Below are positions 34,140-46,707 of a stretch of DNA of 64,000 nucleotides, piece after piece. The stretch's first letter is position 1; the number at the start of each line of letters is the position of its first letter. Under the pieces are notes generated by a model, which did no database searches, was not told where the DNA came from, and was given only the letters and a program-made list of their open reading frames with translations. The translations under genes were made by a program, and so were the position numbers. Source of the DNA: Culex pipiens pallens (lineage: Eukaryota; Arthropoda; Insecta; Diptera; Culicidae); contig NC_068938.1 of the NCBI RefSeq assembly GCF_016801865.2, positions 188,924,850 through 188,988,849 on the forward strand. The letters are read 5' to 3'.

Positions 34140-34720
34140 AAATTCTACAAAATCAGTAGTTTTAATTTTTTTCAATATTTTTTATAGTTCTTTTTTAAGG
34201 GACGTTTATGACCTTGAGATTTCTTTTTTCGGAAAAATACAAATCTACAAATTTACATTTACATATAAAACTTCTTTGCAGGTTTTTTTTAAACTGCACT
34301 GTTTTTGGGATAGAGGCATATAAAGTTAGATTTTAACTAAAAATTTGCAGTTTTTCGATTTTTTTAATAGTGCCCATAAGTGACCACATCTTATTTTTTT
34401 TTCATTTTTTGAAAAAAAGAAGAACAGAACATTCCCAAAATGTCATCTCGTAATTGAAGACTTCTAAGATACAGCGGTTAAAGCAAAAACAAAAAGGAAA
34501 ATTAGTTTTCAAAAGCTTACCCACATAGTAACTCAATTTTCAACATAAAACTTTTGTGCAATTTTTAAGATCTTTTTGAAAAACATATTTAGATTTTTTT
34601 AAATCGAGACTAACATTTCAAAAGAGCGTAATATTGTATATTCCTTTTTTCCAAAGCCCTTTTTTTAAATAGCTTTGTGCCCGCTGGCCGGCAGTGAAAT
34701 GATGGGAAAGTATAATTTGT
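34140..34720 (+). repeat. dispersed repeat R5, uninterrupted copy
   Basis: Collinear with 35040-35183 joined to 41947-42350. Shared landmarks are CTTCTTTGCAG, ACTGCACTGTTTTTGGGAT, AACTAAAAA, TTGCAGTTTTTCGATT, AGTGCCCAT, GTGACCA, GCTTACCCACA and AAAGAGCGTAA.ATTGT. It therefore shows the site before copy 2 of the satellite element landed in its relative. Confidence 0.75.
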
Positions 34721-35039
34721 ATCAGACTTGGATTGTGCTGATACAGCTTATCTCAGTTCCGGGAGTAGGAGGTGACAGCCCTTGCGCTGACTTTTTTTTT
34801 CAAAAAATATAGCTTTGCGGCAAACATTTGGCCGGTCATGGTTCAAAACTTCCAAATTTCTGTCCTCTAAAAAAAAAACTGAGGAATTCTTACTTTTTTT
34901 AAATAAACAATTAATTTTCCAAAATCCGTATTTTTCAATTTTGAATTATTTTTGTTGTTTTTTTAGGGACAAAAACCCGCAACATTTGAGCCATAGAAAA
35001 GTGTGACCAAAAAATTTGGTGACAAGTTATGACTTCTGG
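34721..35039. other. non-coding spacer
   Basis: AT-rich, no gene seen; probably dispersed-repeat remnants. Confidence 0.35.
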
Positions 35040-35183
35040 AAATAATAGAAAAATTACAAACAAAGAAATCTAACAAACATTTTCATTTTAAATTGAATTT
35101 GCATAGAAAAGTTCTTTGCAGATTATTTTGAATTGCACCGTTTTTGGGGATGAATGCATTTGATGTAAATTTCAACTAAAAAA

Positions 35184-38100
35184 GGTGCAGGTGGTTATGT
35201 TACACATGACCAGTATGACAAAGAACTTTGCAAGATGATTGTTGAAATTTTCGATTAGAATGTCCGGTCCAAATTCCCCCCTTATAATAACCGTCCTATC
35301 GGACTAAGGGGACGGAAATTGCAAGTGGAGCTGAAATAGAAATCGAAGTGAAATCAATTTACTTTCCTTCACCACTCGAAAGTTACCAAGATGCGGGAAT
35401 GTTTTTGCAAGGCTGTTGCAAGCAATCGGCGGCAGTAAAGGAAATTTGAACAGCAGACATTAAAAACTACCCTTACAGGGCTCTTAATGATTACGAGATA
35501 GTTATTTTAAATTTCTAGAAACAGATTTTCGCAGTGGCACAAAAAAATGTGCATCGCAGTAATCTATTTATTACTTCCTGCCTAATAAGCAATATATTTT
35601 AACTGCTTAGTTTCAGATAATGGCCTAATGCAACTTTTTATGTCCAGTTTCAAAAGTCATTAAGTTTGATACCCATATTGCCCCAACTCTTACGGTTCGG
35701 CAAATGTCCCCCCATCGGAACATCCGTGGGACCTCCGGCCACTCCGGATTGTGGCCACTACTGCCAAAATATCAAATTTCATATCCAGTATCAAAAACCA
35801 TAAATTTTGATACCCATATTGCCCCAACACTTACGGTCCGGCAAATGTCCCCCCATCGAAACATCCGCGGGGCCTCCGGCCACTCCGGATTGTGGCCACT
35901 ACTGCCGAAATGTCAAATTTCATGTCCAGTATCAAAAACCATAAAGTTTGATACCCATATTGCCCCAACTCTTACGGTCCGGCAAATGTCCCCCCATCGG
36001 AACATCCGCGGGGCCTTCGGCCACTCCGGATTGTGGCCACTACTGCCGAAATGTCAAATTTCATGTCCAGTATCAAAAACCATAAAGTTTGATACCCATA
36101 TTGCCCCAACTCTTACGGTCCAGCAAATGTCCCCCCATCGGAACATCCGCGGGGCCTCCGGCCACTCCGGATTGTGGCCACTACTGCCGAAATGTCAAAT
36201 TTCATGTCCAGTATCAAAAACCATAAAGTTTGATACCCATATTGCCCCAACTCTTACGGTCCAGCAAATGTCCCCCCATCGGAACATCCGCGGGGCCTCC
36301 GGCCACTTCGGATTGTGGCCACTACTGCCGAAATGTCAAATTTCATGTCCAGTATCAAAAACCATAAAGTTTGATACCCATATTGCCCCAACTCTTACAG
36401 CCCGCCAAATGTCCCCCCATCGGAACATCCGCGGGGCCTCCGGCCACTCCGGATTGTGGCCACTACTGCCGAAATGTCAAATTTCATGTCCAGTATCAAA
36501 AACCATAAAGTTTGATACCCATATTGTCCCAACTCTTACGGTCCAGCAAATGTCCCCCCATCGGAACATCCGCGGGGCCTCCGGCCACTCCGGATTGTGG
36601 CCACTACTGCCGAAATGTCAAATTTCATGTCCAGTATCAAAAACCATAAAGTTTGATACCCACATTGCCCCAACTCTTACAGCCCGCCAAATGTCCCCCC
36701 ATCGGAACATCCGCGGGGCCTCCGGCCACTCCGGATTGTGGCCACTACTGCCGAAATGTCAAATTTCATGTCCAGTATCAAAAACCATAAAGTTTGATAC
36801 CCATATTGTCCCAACTCATACGGTCCGGCAAATGTCAACCCATCAAAACATCCGCGGGGCCTCCGGCCACTCCGGATTGTAGCCACTACTGCCAAAATGT
36901 CAAATTTCATGTCCGGTATCAAAAACCATAAAGTTTGATACCCATATTGCCCCAACTCTTACGGTCCAGCAAATGTCCCCCCATCGGAACATCCGCGGGG
37001 CCTCCGGCCACTCCGGATTGTGGCCACTACTGCCGAAATGTCAAATTTCATGTCCAGTATCAAAAACCATAAAGTTTGATACCCATATTGTCCCAACTCT
37101 TACGGTCCAGCAAATGTCCCCCCATCGGAACATCCGCGGTGCCTCCGGCCACTCCGGATTGTGGCCACTACTGCCGAAATGTCAAATTTCATGTCCAGTA
37201 TCAAAAACCATAAAGTTTGATACCCATATTGCCCCAACTCTTACAGCCCGCCAAATGTCCCCCCATCGGAACATCCGCGGGGCCTCCGGCCACTCCGGAT
37301 TGTGGCCACTACTGCCGAAATGTCAAATTTCATGTCCAGTATCAAAAACCATAAAGTTTGATACCCATATTGCCCCAACTCTTACGGTCCAGCAAATGTC
37401 CCCCCATCGGAACATCCGCGGTGCCTCCGGCCACTCCGGATTGTGGCCACTACTGCCGAAATGTCAAATTTCATGTCCAGTATCAAAAACCATAAAGTTT
37501 GATACCCATATTGCCCCAACTCTTACAGCCCGCCAAATGTCCCCCCATCGGAACATCCGCGGGGCCTCCGGCCACTCCGGATTGTGGCCACTACTGCCGA
37601 AATGTCAAATTTCATGTCCAGTATCAAAAACCATAAAGTTTGATACCCACATTGCCCCAACTCTTACAGCCCGCCAAATGTCCCCCCATCGGAACATCCG
37701 CGGGGCCTCCGGCCACTCCGGATTGTGGCCACTACTGCCGAAATGTCAAATTTCATGTCCAGTATCAAAAACCATAAAGTTTGATACCCATATTGTCCCA
37801 ACTCATACGGTCCGGCAAATGTCAACCCATCAAAACATCCGCGGGGCCTCCGGCCACTCCGGATTGTAGCCACTACTGCCAAAATGTCAAATTTCATGTC
37901 CAGTATCAAAAACCATAAAGTTTGATACCCATATTGTCCCAACTCATACGGTCCGGCAAATGTCAACCCATCAAAACATCCGCGGGGCCTCCGGCCACTC
38001 CGGATTGTGGCCACTACTGCCGAAATGTCAAATTTCATGTCCAGTATCAAAAACCATAAAGTTTGATACCCATATTGCCCCAACTCTTACAGCCCGCCAA

Positions 38101-41100
38101 ATGTCCCCCCATCGGAACATCCGCGGGGCCTCCGGCCACTCCGGATTGTGGCCACTACTGCCGAAATGTCAAATTTCATGTCCAGTATCAAAAACCATAA
38201 AGTTTGATACCCATATTGCCCCAACTCTTACGGTCCAGCAAATGTCCCCCCATCGGAACATCCGCGGGGCCTCCGGCCACTCCGGATTGTGGCCACTACT
38301 GCCGAAATGTCAAATTTCATGTCCAGTATCAAAAACCATAAAGTTTGATACCCATATTGCCCCAACTCTTACAGCCCGCCAAATGTCCCCCCATCGGAAC
38401 ATCCGCGGGGCCTCCGGCCACTCCGGATTGTGGCCACTACTGCCGAAATGTCAAATTTCATGTCCAGTATCAAAAACCATAAAGTTTGATACCCATATTG
38501 CCCCAACTCTTACGGTCCAGCAAATGTCCCCCCATCGGAACATCCGCGGTGCCTCCGGCCACTCCGGATTGTGGCCACTACTGCCGAAATGTCAAATTTC
38601 ATGTCCAGTATCAAAAACCATAAAGTTTGATACCCATATTGCCCCAACTCTTACAGCCCGCCAAATGTCCCCCCATCGGAACATCCGCGGGGCCTCCGGC
38701 CACTCCGGATTGTGGCCACTACTGCCGAAATGTCAAATTTCATGTCCAGTATCAAAAACCATAAAGTTTGATACCCACATTGCCCCAACTCTTACAGCCC
38801 GCCAAATGTCCCCCCATCGGAACATCCGCGGGGCCTCCGGCCACTCCGGATTGTGGCCACTACTGCCGAAATGTCAAATTTCATGTCCAGTATCAAAAAC
38901 CATAAAGTTTGATACCCATATTGTCCCAACTCATACGGTCCGGCAAATGTCAACCCATCAAAACATCCGCGGGGCCTCCGGCCACTCCGGATTGTAGCCA
39001 CTACTGCCGAAATGTCAAATTTCATGTCCAGTATCAAAAACCATAAAGTTTGATACCCATATTGCCCCAACTCTTACGGTCCGGCAAATGTCCCCCCATC
39101 GGAACATCCGCGGGGCCTCCGGCCACTCCGGATTGTGGCCACTACTGCCAAAATGTCAAATTTCATGTCCGGTATCAAAAACCATAAAGTTTGATACCCA
39201 TATTGCCCCAACTCTTACGGTCCAGCAAATGTCCCCCCATCGGAACATCCGCGGGGCCTCCGGCCACTCCGGATTGTGGCCACTACTGCCGAAATGTCAA
39301 ATTTCATGTCCAGTATCAAAAACCATAAAGTTTGATACCCATATTGTCCCAACTCTTACGGTCCAGCAAATGTCCCCCCATCGGAACATCCGCGGTGCCT
39401 CCGGCCACTCCGGATTGTGGCCACTACTGCCGAAATGTCAAATTTCATGTCCAGTATCAAAAACCATAAAGTTTGATACCCATATTGCCCCAACTCTTAC
39501 AGCCCGCCAAATGTCCCCCCATCGGAACATCCGCGGGGCCTCCGGCCACTCCGGATTGTGGCCACTACTGCCGAAATGTCAAATTTCATGTCCAGTATCA
39601 AAAACCATAAAGTTTGATACCCATATTGCCCCAACTCTTACGGTCCAGCAAATGTCCCCCCATCGGAACATCCGCGGGGCCTCCGGCCACTCCGGATTGT
39701 GGCCACTACTGCCGAAATGTCAAATTTCATGTCTAGTATCAAAAACCATAAAGTTTGATACCCATATTGTCCCAACTCATACGGTCCGGCAAATGTCAAC
39801 CCATCAAAACATCCGCGGGGCCTCCGGCCACTCCGGATTGTAGCCACTACTGCCAAAATGTCAAATTTCATGTCCGGTATCAAAAACCATAAAGTTTGAT
39901 ACCCATATTGCCCCAACTCTTACGGTCCAGCAAATGTCCCCCCATCGGAACATCCGCGGGGCCTCCGGCCACTCCGGATTGTGGCAACTACTGCCGAAAT
40001 GTCAAATTTCATGTCCAGTATCAAAAACCATAAAGTTTGATACCCATATTGCCCCAACTCTTACAGCCCGCCAAATGTCCCCCCATCGGAACATCCGCGG
40101 GGCCTCCGGCCACTCCGGATTGTGGCCACTACTGCCGAAATGTCAAATTTCATGTCCAGTATCAAAAACCATAAAGTTTGATACCCATATTGTCCCAACT
40201 CTTACGGTCCGGCAAATGTCCCCCCATCGGAACATCCGCGGGGCCTCCGGCCACTCCGGATTGTGGCCACTACTGCCGAAATGTCAAATTTCATGTCCAG
40301 TATCAAAAACCATAAAGTTTGATACCCATATTGTCCCAACTCTTACGGTCCAGCAAATGTCCCCCCATCGGAACATCCGCGGTGCCTCCGACCACTCCGG
40401 ATTGTGGCCACTACTGCCGAAATGTCAAATTTCATGTCCAGTATCAAAAACCATAAAGTTTGATACCCATATTGCCCCAACTCTTACGGTCCAGCAAATG
40501 TCCCCCCATCGGAACATCCGCGGGGTCTTCGGCCACTCCGGATTGTGGCCACTACTGCCGAAATGTCAAATTTCATGTCCAGTATCAAAAACCATAAAGT
40601 TTGATACCCATATTGTCCCAACTCTTACGGTCCAGCAAATGTCCCCCCATCGGAACATCCGCGGTGCCTCCGGCCACTCCGGATTGTGGCCACTACTGCC
40701 GAAATGTCAAATTTCATGTCCAGTATCAAAAACCATAAAGTTTGATACCCATATTGCCCCAACTCTTACAGCCCGCCAAATGTCCCCCCATCGGAACATC
40801 CGCGGGGCCTCCGGCCACTCCGGATTGTGGCCACTACTGCCGAAATGTCAAATTTCATGTCCAGTATCAAAAACCATAAAGTTTGATACCCATATTGCCC
40901 CAACTCTTACGGTCCAGCAAATGTCCCCCCATCGGAACATCCGCGGGGCCTCCGGCCACTCCGGATTGTGGCCACTACTGCCGAAATGTCAAATTTCATG
41001 TCCAGTATCAAAAACCATAAAGTTTGATACCCATATTGCCCCAACTCTTACGGTCCAGCAAATGTCCCCCCATCGGAACATCCGCGGGGTCTTCGGCCAC

Positions 41101-41946
41101 TCCGGATTGTGGCCACTACTGCCGAAATGTCAAATTTCATGTCCAGTATCAAAAACCATAAAGTTTGATACCCATATTGCCCCAACTCTTACGGTCCAGC
41201 AAATGTCCCCCCATCGGAACATCCGCGGGGCCTCCGGCCACTCCGGATTGTGGCCACTACTGCCGAAATGTCAAATTTCATGTCCAGTATCAAAAACCAT
41301 AAAGTTTGATACCCATATTGCCCCAACTCTTACGGTCCGGCAAATGTCCCCCCATCGGAACATCCGCTGGGCCTTCGGCCACTCCGGATTATGGCCACTA
41401 CTGCCAAAATGTCAAATTTCATGTCCGGTATCAAAAACCATAAAGTTTGATACCCATATTGCCCCAACTCTTACGGTCCGAAAAATGTCCCCCCATCGGA
41501 ACATCCCTGGGGCCTCCGGCCACTCCAGTCCAGGTGGTGGCCAGTTCCAATGATCGACTCCCGCGACTGGCATGTCTTAGCTGGTCCTTGCCTCCAAGCC
41601 ATCTGCTCTCGGACCTCCAGGCCGTCTGCTACCGGGCCACCAGGCCATCTGCTTCTGATGTGTTCTCGTCGACGTCCAGCAATAGAATGAATTTTCGGGA
41701 CCGACCGAGCCGAGTTTTGTTGGCTCGTCGACGATCCGAAAATTATGAGGTGGAGTGGGGGTGAATTTAGATACATCAATCTCACGTCTCTTGATTGACT
41801 GATTGGGAAACGTTCGTTCATCCAACCAGCGTGCACCAAAAAGAGGGGAAATTTGCCGAGAGGGGAATTCGTCACGTAACGTTTTCGCTTCGCGAAAATT
41901 TTGGATTGACACCACGTATAGAAACCTTAGGACAAAGTTCTTTGTC
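35184..41946 (-). mobile_element. satellite-carrying mobile element, copy 2 (6.8 kb)
   Basis: Inverted relative of 5224-8365. Starts GGTGCAGGTGGTTATG (end B) and ends AAAGTTCTTTGTC (end A). End B is about 455 bp here; in copy 1 it is the same size once the 306-bp MITE and its duplicated flank are subtracted. The array is about three times longer than in copy 1. Ends A and B look nearly identical between copies by eye, so the two are recent relatives. No open frame resembles a transposase or Rep-helicase. Confidence 0.8.
35640..41555 (-). repeat. 141-bp satellite array, about 42 monomers with higher-order structure
   Basis: Same monomer as 5627-7580, inverted. A variant monomer (AACCCATCAAAACATCC instead of CCCCCATCGGAACATCC) recurs at about 36835, 37822, 37963, 38950 and 39796. 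Those steps are 7, 1, 7 and 6 monomers. Another variant pair (ACAGCCCGCCAAATG / ACGGTCCAGCAAATG) alternates in many stretches. The outermost monomers at both edges are the most diverged, as expected for arrays homogenised from the centre. Plus-strand frames of up to 539 codons result from the 47-codon period. Confidence 0.95.
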
Positions 41947-42352
41947 AAAATTGCAGTTTTTCGATTGTTTAACAGTGCCCATGGGTGACCATTTCTTAAA
42001 AATATGTTTTTTTAAAGTTCAGAACCTTCCCAAAATTGTATCTTGTCATTGAAGATTGGACCTTTAGTCGAAAATTGATGTTTTCAAATGCTTACCCACA
42101 AAGCTTCCCATTTGTTTAATATTTAATTTAATATTCAATATTTAAGCATCGAATAGTAAAATTTTTAACATGAAACATTTGTGAAATTTTCTGATCTTTT
42201 TGACAAAATCATTTGTTTTCTTAAAAAAATATATTTTGATTGTTTTTGAAGCAAGACTATCATTTCAAAGAGCGTAACATTGTTTATTCATTTTTTTTCT
42301 TTCAAAAGGTATAGCTAGCTTTGCGTCATAATCTTTGGCCATAATTCTCATG

Positions 42353-42717
42353 CACAGCAAAAAATACGATGGTAAAATCGCATGCAAAAGCATGCACATC
42401 ACCTTCGTCAAAATAAACACTTAATATTACACACTGCATGAACAATTTTTGCAAACACAAAAAAAAGTTGCAACCGACGGGACTCAAACCCAGCACCTAC
42501 AGTAGGGACAGGCGCCTTAGCCCGCTCGGCCATCAGACCGATGAAAAACTGGTAGCTTGAAATTTCGCTTGACATTTCGGTCAAGTAGGTTTCCCATACT
42601 GATGGGCTACATATTTCAGGGTGTAAAATCACATAAAATTGCATAAAATAATGCAATATTTATTTTACCCCCAGGCCTTTTACACGCAGCTGGATTACTA
42701 CTTTTTTAGCTGTGTGG
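42353..42717 (-). repeat. tRNA-bearing repeat family R1, copy 3
   Basis: The best-bounded copy: CACAGCAAAAAATACGATGG on the left and TTTTTTAGCTGTG on the right form a short inverted end. The tRNA-like core at 42469-42540 (minus) has A box TGGCCGAGCGGGC, B box GGGTTTGAGTCC and a T-run. Confidence 0.8.
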
Positions 42718-45600
42718 CTCAAAAGTTCCGGGGTTTTGTCCCCTGAAAATATAAAATAAATCAAATACTGAAAAATTGGCTTTTGGGAAATTAAATTCAA
42801 AAAAAATCGACTAAAAACATCCGCTTACTTTTTTTTTTAAATGAAAAGTCCTCATCAGTACCTACAACTTTGCCGAAGACACCATCGATCAGAGGGCCAA
42901 AAGGGCTTTTGGTCAGAGGAAAGGACCCCACATAGTTGAGCCAAATAAAAAAAATATCATAAAATTTAAATGCACAAAATTGGCCGATTTTGTAGAAAAA
43001 TTGCTCAGCTGTGAGTGTTGCAATTTAAGATAACAGAAAAATTAGAATTTTACATGAAATCAATAACATTTTATTAAAGTTGGTGAGTCATAAGGCCATG
43101 AATAATAATTCTAATCTCCACTTATTCACAATAACCACACATATTAGCTTGAATTATTGTAATTATACGGCCTCTTGGTAAGTTTGTGGAAACAGTAGCC
43201 ACAGCTATCGTTGTTTACAATAAACAGCAAATTGTTTGCTAAACGCTCGGAATTCAACAGTAGCACCGCACGTTGCTTCAGAACAAACATAATCACTGCA
43301 ATTGCAAGTCAGCCGTGCTATTTAGCACAGATTAAGCAGTTACTAATGGTTATTATTTGAATAAATATAAATATAAATGTTGCAATGTTTCGTTTGGTTT
43401 AGTTTGACTTAGTTATCATTTTATTTGGGAAAAATTTCGAGGTTGTCATTTTTCCTACCAATTTAAACAAGCGTCATTAAAGAGAACAATTAGAGCTCGA
43501 TTGCCAAATCACGTGCACTACTCCAGCTACTTTGTAACAAGGACAGGTGTTACAGGACTTTGAGTGACAGTGGCACGGTGGCCACTTTTCTGTGCGGTCA
43601 CAAAACCATCGAACCGGAAAGTGTCCGGACCGGCCAAGAATCCATGCGGAAAATGGAACCAAGTAAACAACCATCAGCGCTAGAACCAGGTGCTGCTGCT
43701 CTTTTCCTGACCCTTAAGGCTGGTGTGGTGTGCCACTTGAAGGTCTTCTGTCAAAGGGCTGTCGGAGGACTATGGACGGGACTCTTCATCGAAGTAGGGG
43801 AAGTTGGGGTAAATGGGCTTTTTTTTTAAAAGAAACTTATTTCAGGCTAGTCATGAAATTCCCAGTGCACACTACCTACCAACAAATTCAGTTGTAATTG
43901 CATTTCAAGGTTTCACTGTGGCAGGTTGTCTGCTCCACTTTTCACCGGCCCTTTTTTTCGCCCGAAGTAAACAATGTCAACCAGATCGTAGCATAGCAAT
44001 TTCTACCCCGAAAAAAATAAAACTCAATCAAATCCATCGATCCGAGGTCGACCTCGGTGAAGGATTTTCGGGGCAGGCTGGTGGAGGTGGTGATATGGAA
44101 ATTTCACAAATTGTGATGGAAAAGCTTATGCAGTCGTGGCTGCGGTTTTGCCTCTTCGTTGGAAGCCGCCTTTTTTGGCAGGGGATTTGCAATATTCAAA
44201 TTTTGTAAAAAGTGGGAAAACGGGAGCCCGAGTTGACACACGCTGGAGGGGCGTAGCTTATCCCTGCAAAATATGTGTCACGAGAATGGTTTTCGGGTTT
44301 TGGAAGAGACAAATTTGCGGTTGGTAACAAATATCTAAAAATCACAGTGACATCTGAAAAAAATCCCGCTTGGTTGGACATGGCTACAGTGTAATTCAAG
44401 ATGCCTGCAATTGGCAATTAAGGTGAGGATTTATTGGACTTTCCAACACCACATGTAGGAAGCACTTGCTACGTTCAATGCACCTGACCCTGTCCAAGAA
44501 CGTCCAATTATCGAAGCTTACACTCTGGACAAAGCTCGTATTACCAGCTCTTCTAGGGGGATCTAGGTCAGCCCAAGGTTGAAGCCGGTTGTTCTTTCTT
44601 CTATTCTGATGGGTCTGACTCCCAGAGGTCGTCGGAATGGCGTGTTGTGGGGCACGTTTCGAAGGTACCTATATAAAATTCATTAGGTCCTCTAAGGTGT
44701 TCAGTCGAGAATAAAAGTGTTGAGTACCCCGTCCCCTTCCCCCAACCAATCGTCGAATGCTCCCCACCAGTTGATGGCGTTAATTACAGAGCTTTACCCG
44801 ATGTAACGCAGTAAGCCTCATTTGACCTACTGGACCTTCGTTTGCGGCTTAGAGTCAGATTCTCTTCCTCATCATCATCAAAATCGAAAAAAAAAGTTGC
44901 TCCGTTGTTGTTGTTTGGTTTTGTGGTACACTTTAAGGCCGACGCCCAATTAAACCCCATGAAAGGTAAGATCGGCTGAGAAGTGTTTAAGTCTCGATGG
45001 GGGGAAAAATCCCGTAAGCTCTGTTATTGCCGGAAGTGATGATTTCTCCTCTCGGTAGGCTCGGTAATTGTGTGAGCACAGTTCTCCCCCTCCCCAAAAA
45101 AACTATCCAAGTTGGATCAACAACCGGCCAATTGAGCGGCACAGTGGTATGATGAGCTGGTCAAAATTGTTTGATGAGGAAATCAGATTTAATGAAATAA
45201 ATAAAACTAATATTATAAACCTGTTAAATTTGTAGACCAAAAAATTTAAATTGATTTGCAGCAAATGATTAGCGGGTAATGGATCTTTGGGAATCCCCCG
45301 GGCGTTTTATGTACTTTACATGCCTTGGTGCCATTAGCTGTGTATTGCTCTCTCGCTCAGATCAAATTTCTCGCGAAACCTGCGCCCATAAATCCAACCT
45401 GCTTGGAACGCAAAACTAGAAGAAATTCTGTTTAATTCGCGATCCAGTCAAACTAAATTACCTTCATCTGTTATTCGCCCAAACTGGCACCGTGAAAAGT
45501 TCAACACTTCATAAAAAACAGATATTTCTGTATCATTTTCAACTGTGTAACGCATTCGTTACTTCTGCATTGCTCGAATCAACTATCATTAACGAGATTT
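42718..45600. other. mixed stretch without a supported gene
   Basis: 42718-43480 is AT-rich. 43480-45400 is GC-richer, with short frames on both strands (for example 43813-44208, plus) lacking any domain signature. It is candidate conserved intronic DNA of the presumed 27137 gene. Confidence 0.35.
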
Positions 45601-45675
45601 CCTTTTCGTTCTTTCTCTCTCTCTACAGGTAAGCATCACCTCTACACTGATGGTGGGGCATTCTGGAAAGGTAAA
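45601..45675 (+). promoter_or_regulatory. candidate recursive splice site (ratchet point) at 45628/45629
   Basis: A long pyrimidine tract (CTTTCTCTCTCTCTACAG, ending 45628) is followed directly by GTAAGC, so an acceptor and a donor abut with zero exon. A branch-like CATTAAC lies about 40 nt upstream. A second donor-like AAAG/GTAAAA follows 42 nt later at about 45670, which could instead define a 42-nt microexon. Joined to the phase left by the 27360 donor, that microexon would read a stop at once (AGG TAA), favouring the zero-length reading or a poison exon. Confidence 0.5.
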
Positions 45676-46020
45676 AAGTAATAAAAATCCTCGGGGTTAT
45701 CCGACATCGGGCGTGGACAGAGGAGAAAGTTCAAGGACGATCACACAAATTTTATGAAGCAGATCATTTTAAATTTGTCCTTCACTTTAAAAGTTATGAT
45801 AAAACGCTTACGAAACCAATGCTTCGATTTTCCTCAGTGCTGATACTGGTAGAACTTTTCAGCTCGTGAGTAAAACGCGCCAGCGTGTGATGGTGGAAAA
45901 TGGATAACGATAATTGTCTGACGAAAAATTTCCAAACTCATTCGCGATCATGCGAGGCACAGTGACGGGCATGGTTTTGGGAACGACTAAAGCCTTTTTG
46001 AACTGAAGTTTTAGATTCAG
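45676..46020. other. non-coding, intron-like
   Basis: No gene or repeat recognised. Confidence 0.35.
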
Positions 46021-46024
46021 TTAA

Positions 46025-46647
46025 GGGGTTACATACATGTAGAAAATCACCAAATTTCATATTACAGAAAATTCACTAAATTTACTAAAAAGGTGATTTT
46101 CAATCACTCCTGAAAGTTTCACGAAGATATTTCATGACTGAACTGAAAAGAGACGATTTGAGTTCACAATTTTACCATGCGCAAAGCGAACTGTCAAACT
46201 TTGTGAACGTTTTTCTCTAAACAAGGAGTTGATTTACGGGTGCCACGATATCTCGTGATGGGATGGACTAAATTGGCTGAAATTCGGGGTGTCTTCAAGA
46301 CATATCCCGTGTGCATGACGAAGCCTAATTTTGAAATTTAGCTTTTTTTAAAATACAAAAATCAAAAACTTATTTTTTTTAACGTTAAGTTTTTGAAAAT
46401 CGGCCTTCGTCTTGCACACAGGATCGGTTTAACGAGTCTTCACCACAATTTTGAGCTGATTTGTTCAAAGCAGTGTTGAGATATCGTGGCACCCGTGTTT
46501 TGAAACTGCATCCAAATGTCTTCATATTTATTTTGTTAATAGATGAAAATATACATTTAAATGCCCTGCAAAAAAGATTATAAAAAGTTTAAATGTGTGC
46601 TTACACCAACCTCGGCCATTTTTGACGATTTACATTTATGTAACCCC
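46025..46647. mobile_element. TTAA-target MITE, 623 bp
   Basis: Ends GGGGTTACATACATGTA and TACATTTATGTAACCCC are inverted, with TTAA at 46021-46024 and 46648-46651. A second inverted pair lies inside (46238-46263, ACGGGTGCCACGATATCTCG; and about 46472-46496, GAGATATCGTGGCACCCGT), spanning about 260 bp, with CTTCGTC/GACGAAG blocks between. It is either an internal palindrome or a nested element. Confidence 0.85.
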
Positions 46648-46707
46648 TTAAATAGATCTGCTACAACTTTTAAAAACAAAAAGGGAATCAAAAACTTCAA
46701 AAGCATA

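Larger units (their letters stand above)
35040..42350 (+). repeat. dispersed repeat R5, copy split by the satellite element
   Basis: The left half (35040-35183) and right half (41947-42350) together match 34140-34720; the 6.76-kb element lies between them. The breakpoint falls in an A-run: six A on the left, four A on the right, five A in the unoccupied relative (34339-34343). Confidence 0.7.

Noticed and set aside
39934..41553. 539-codon plus-strand open frame and other long frames at 35704-38997 and 5600-7595
   Set aside because: They are exact multiples of a 47-codon tandem monomer inside a satellite array. Length reflects a period divisible by three without stops, and they begin and end at monomer variants.
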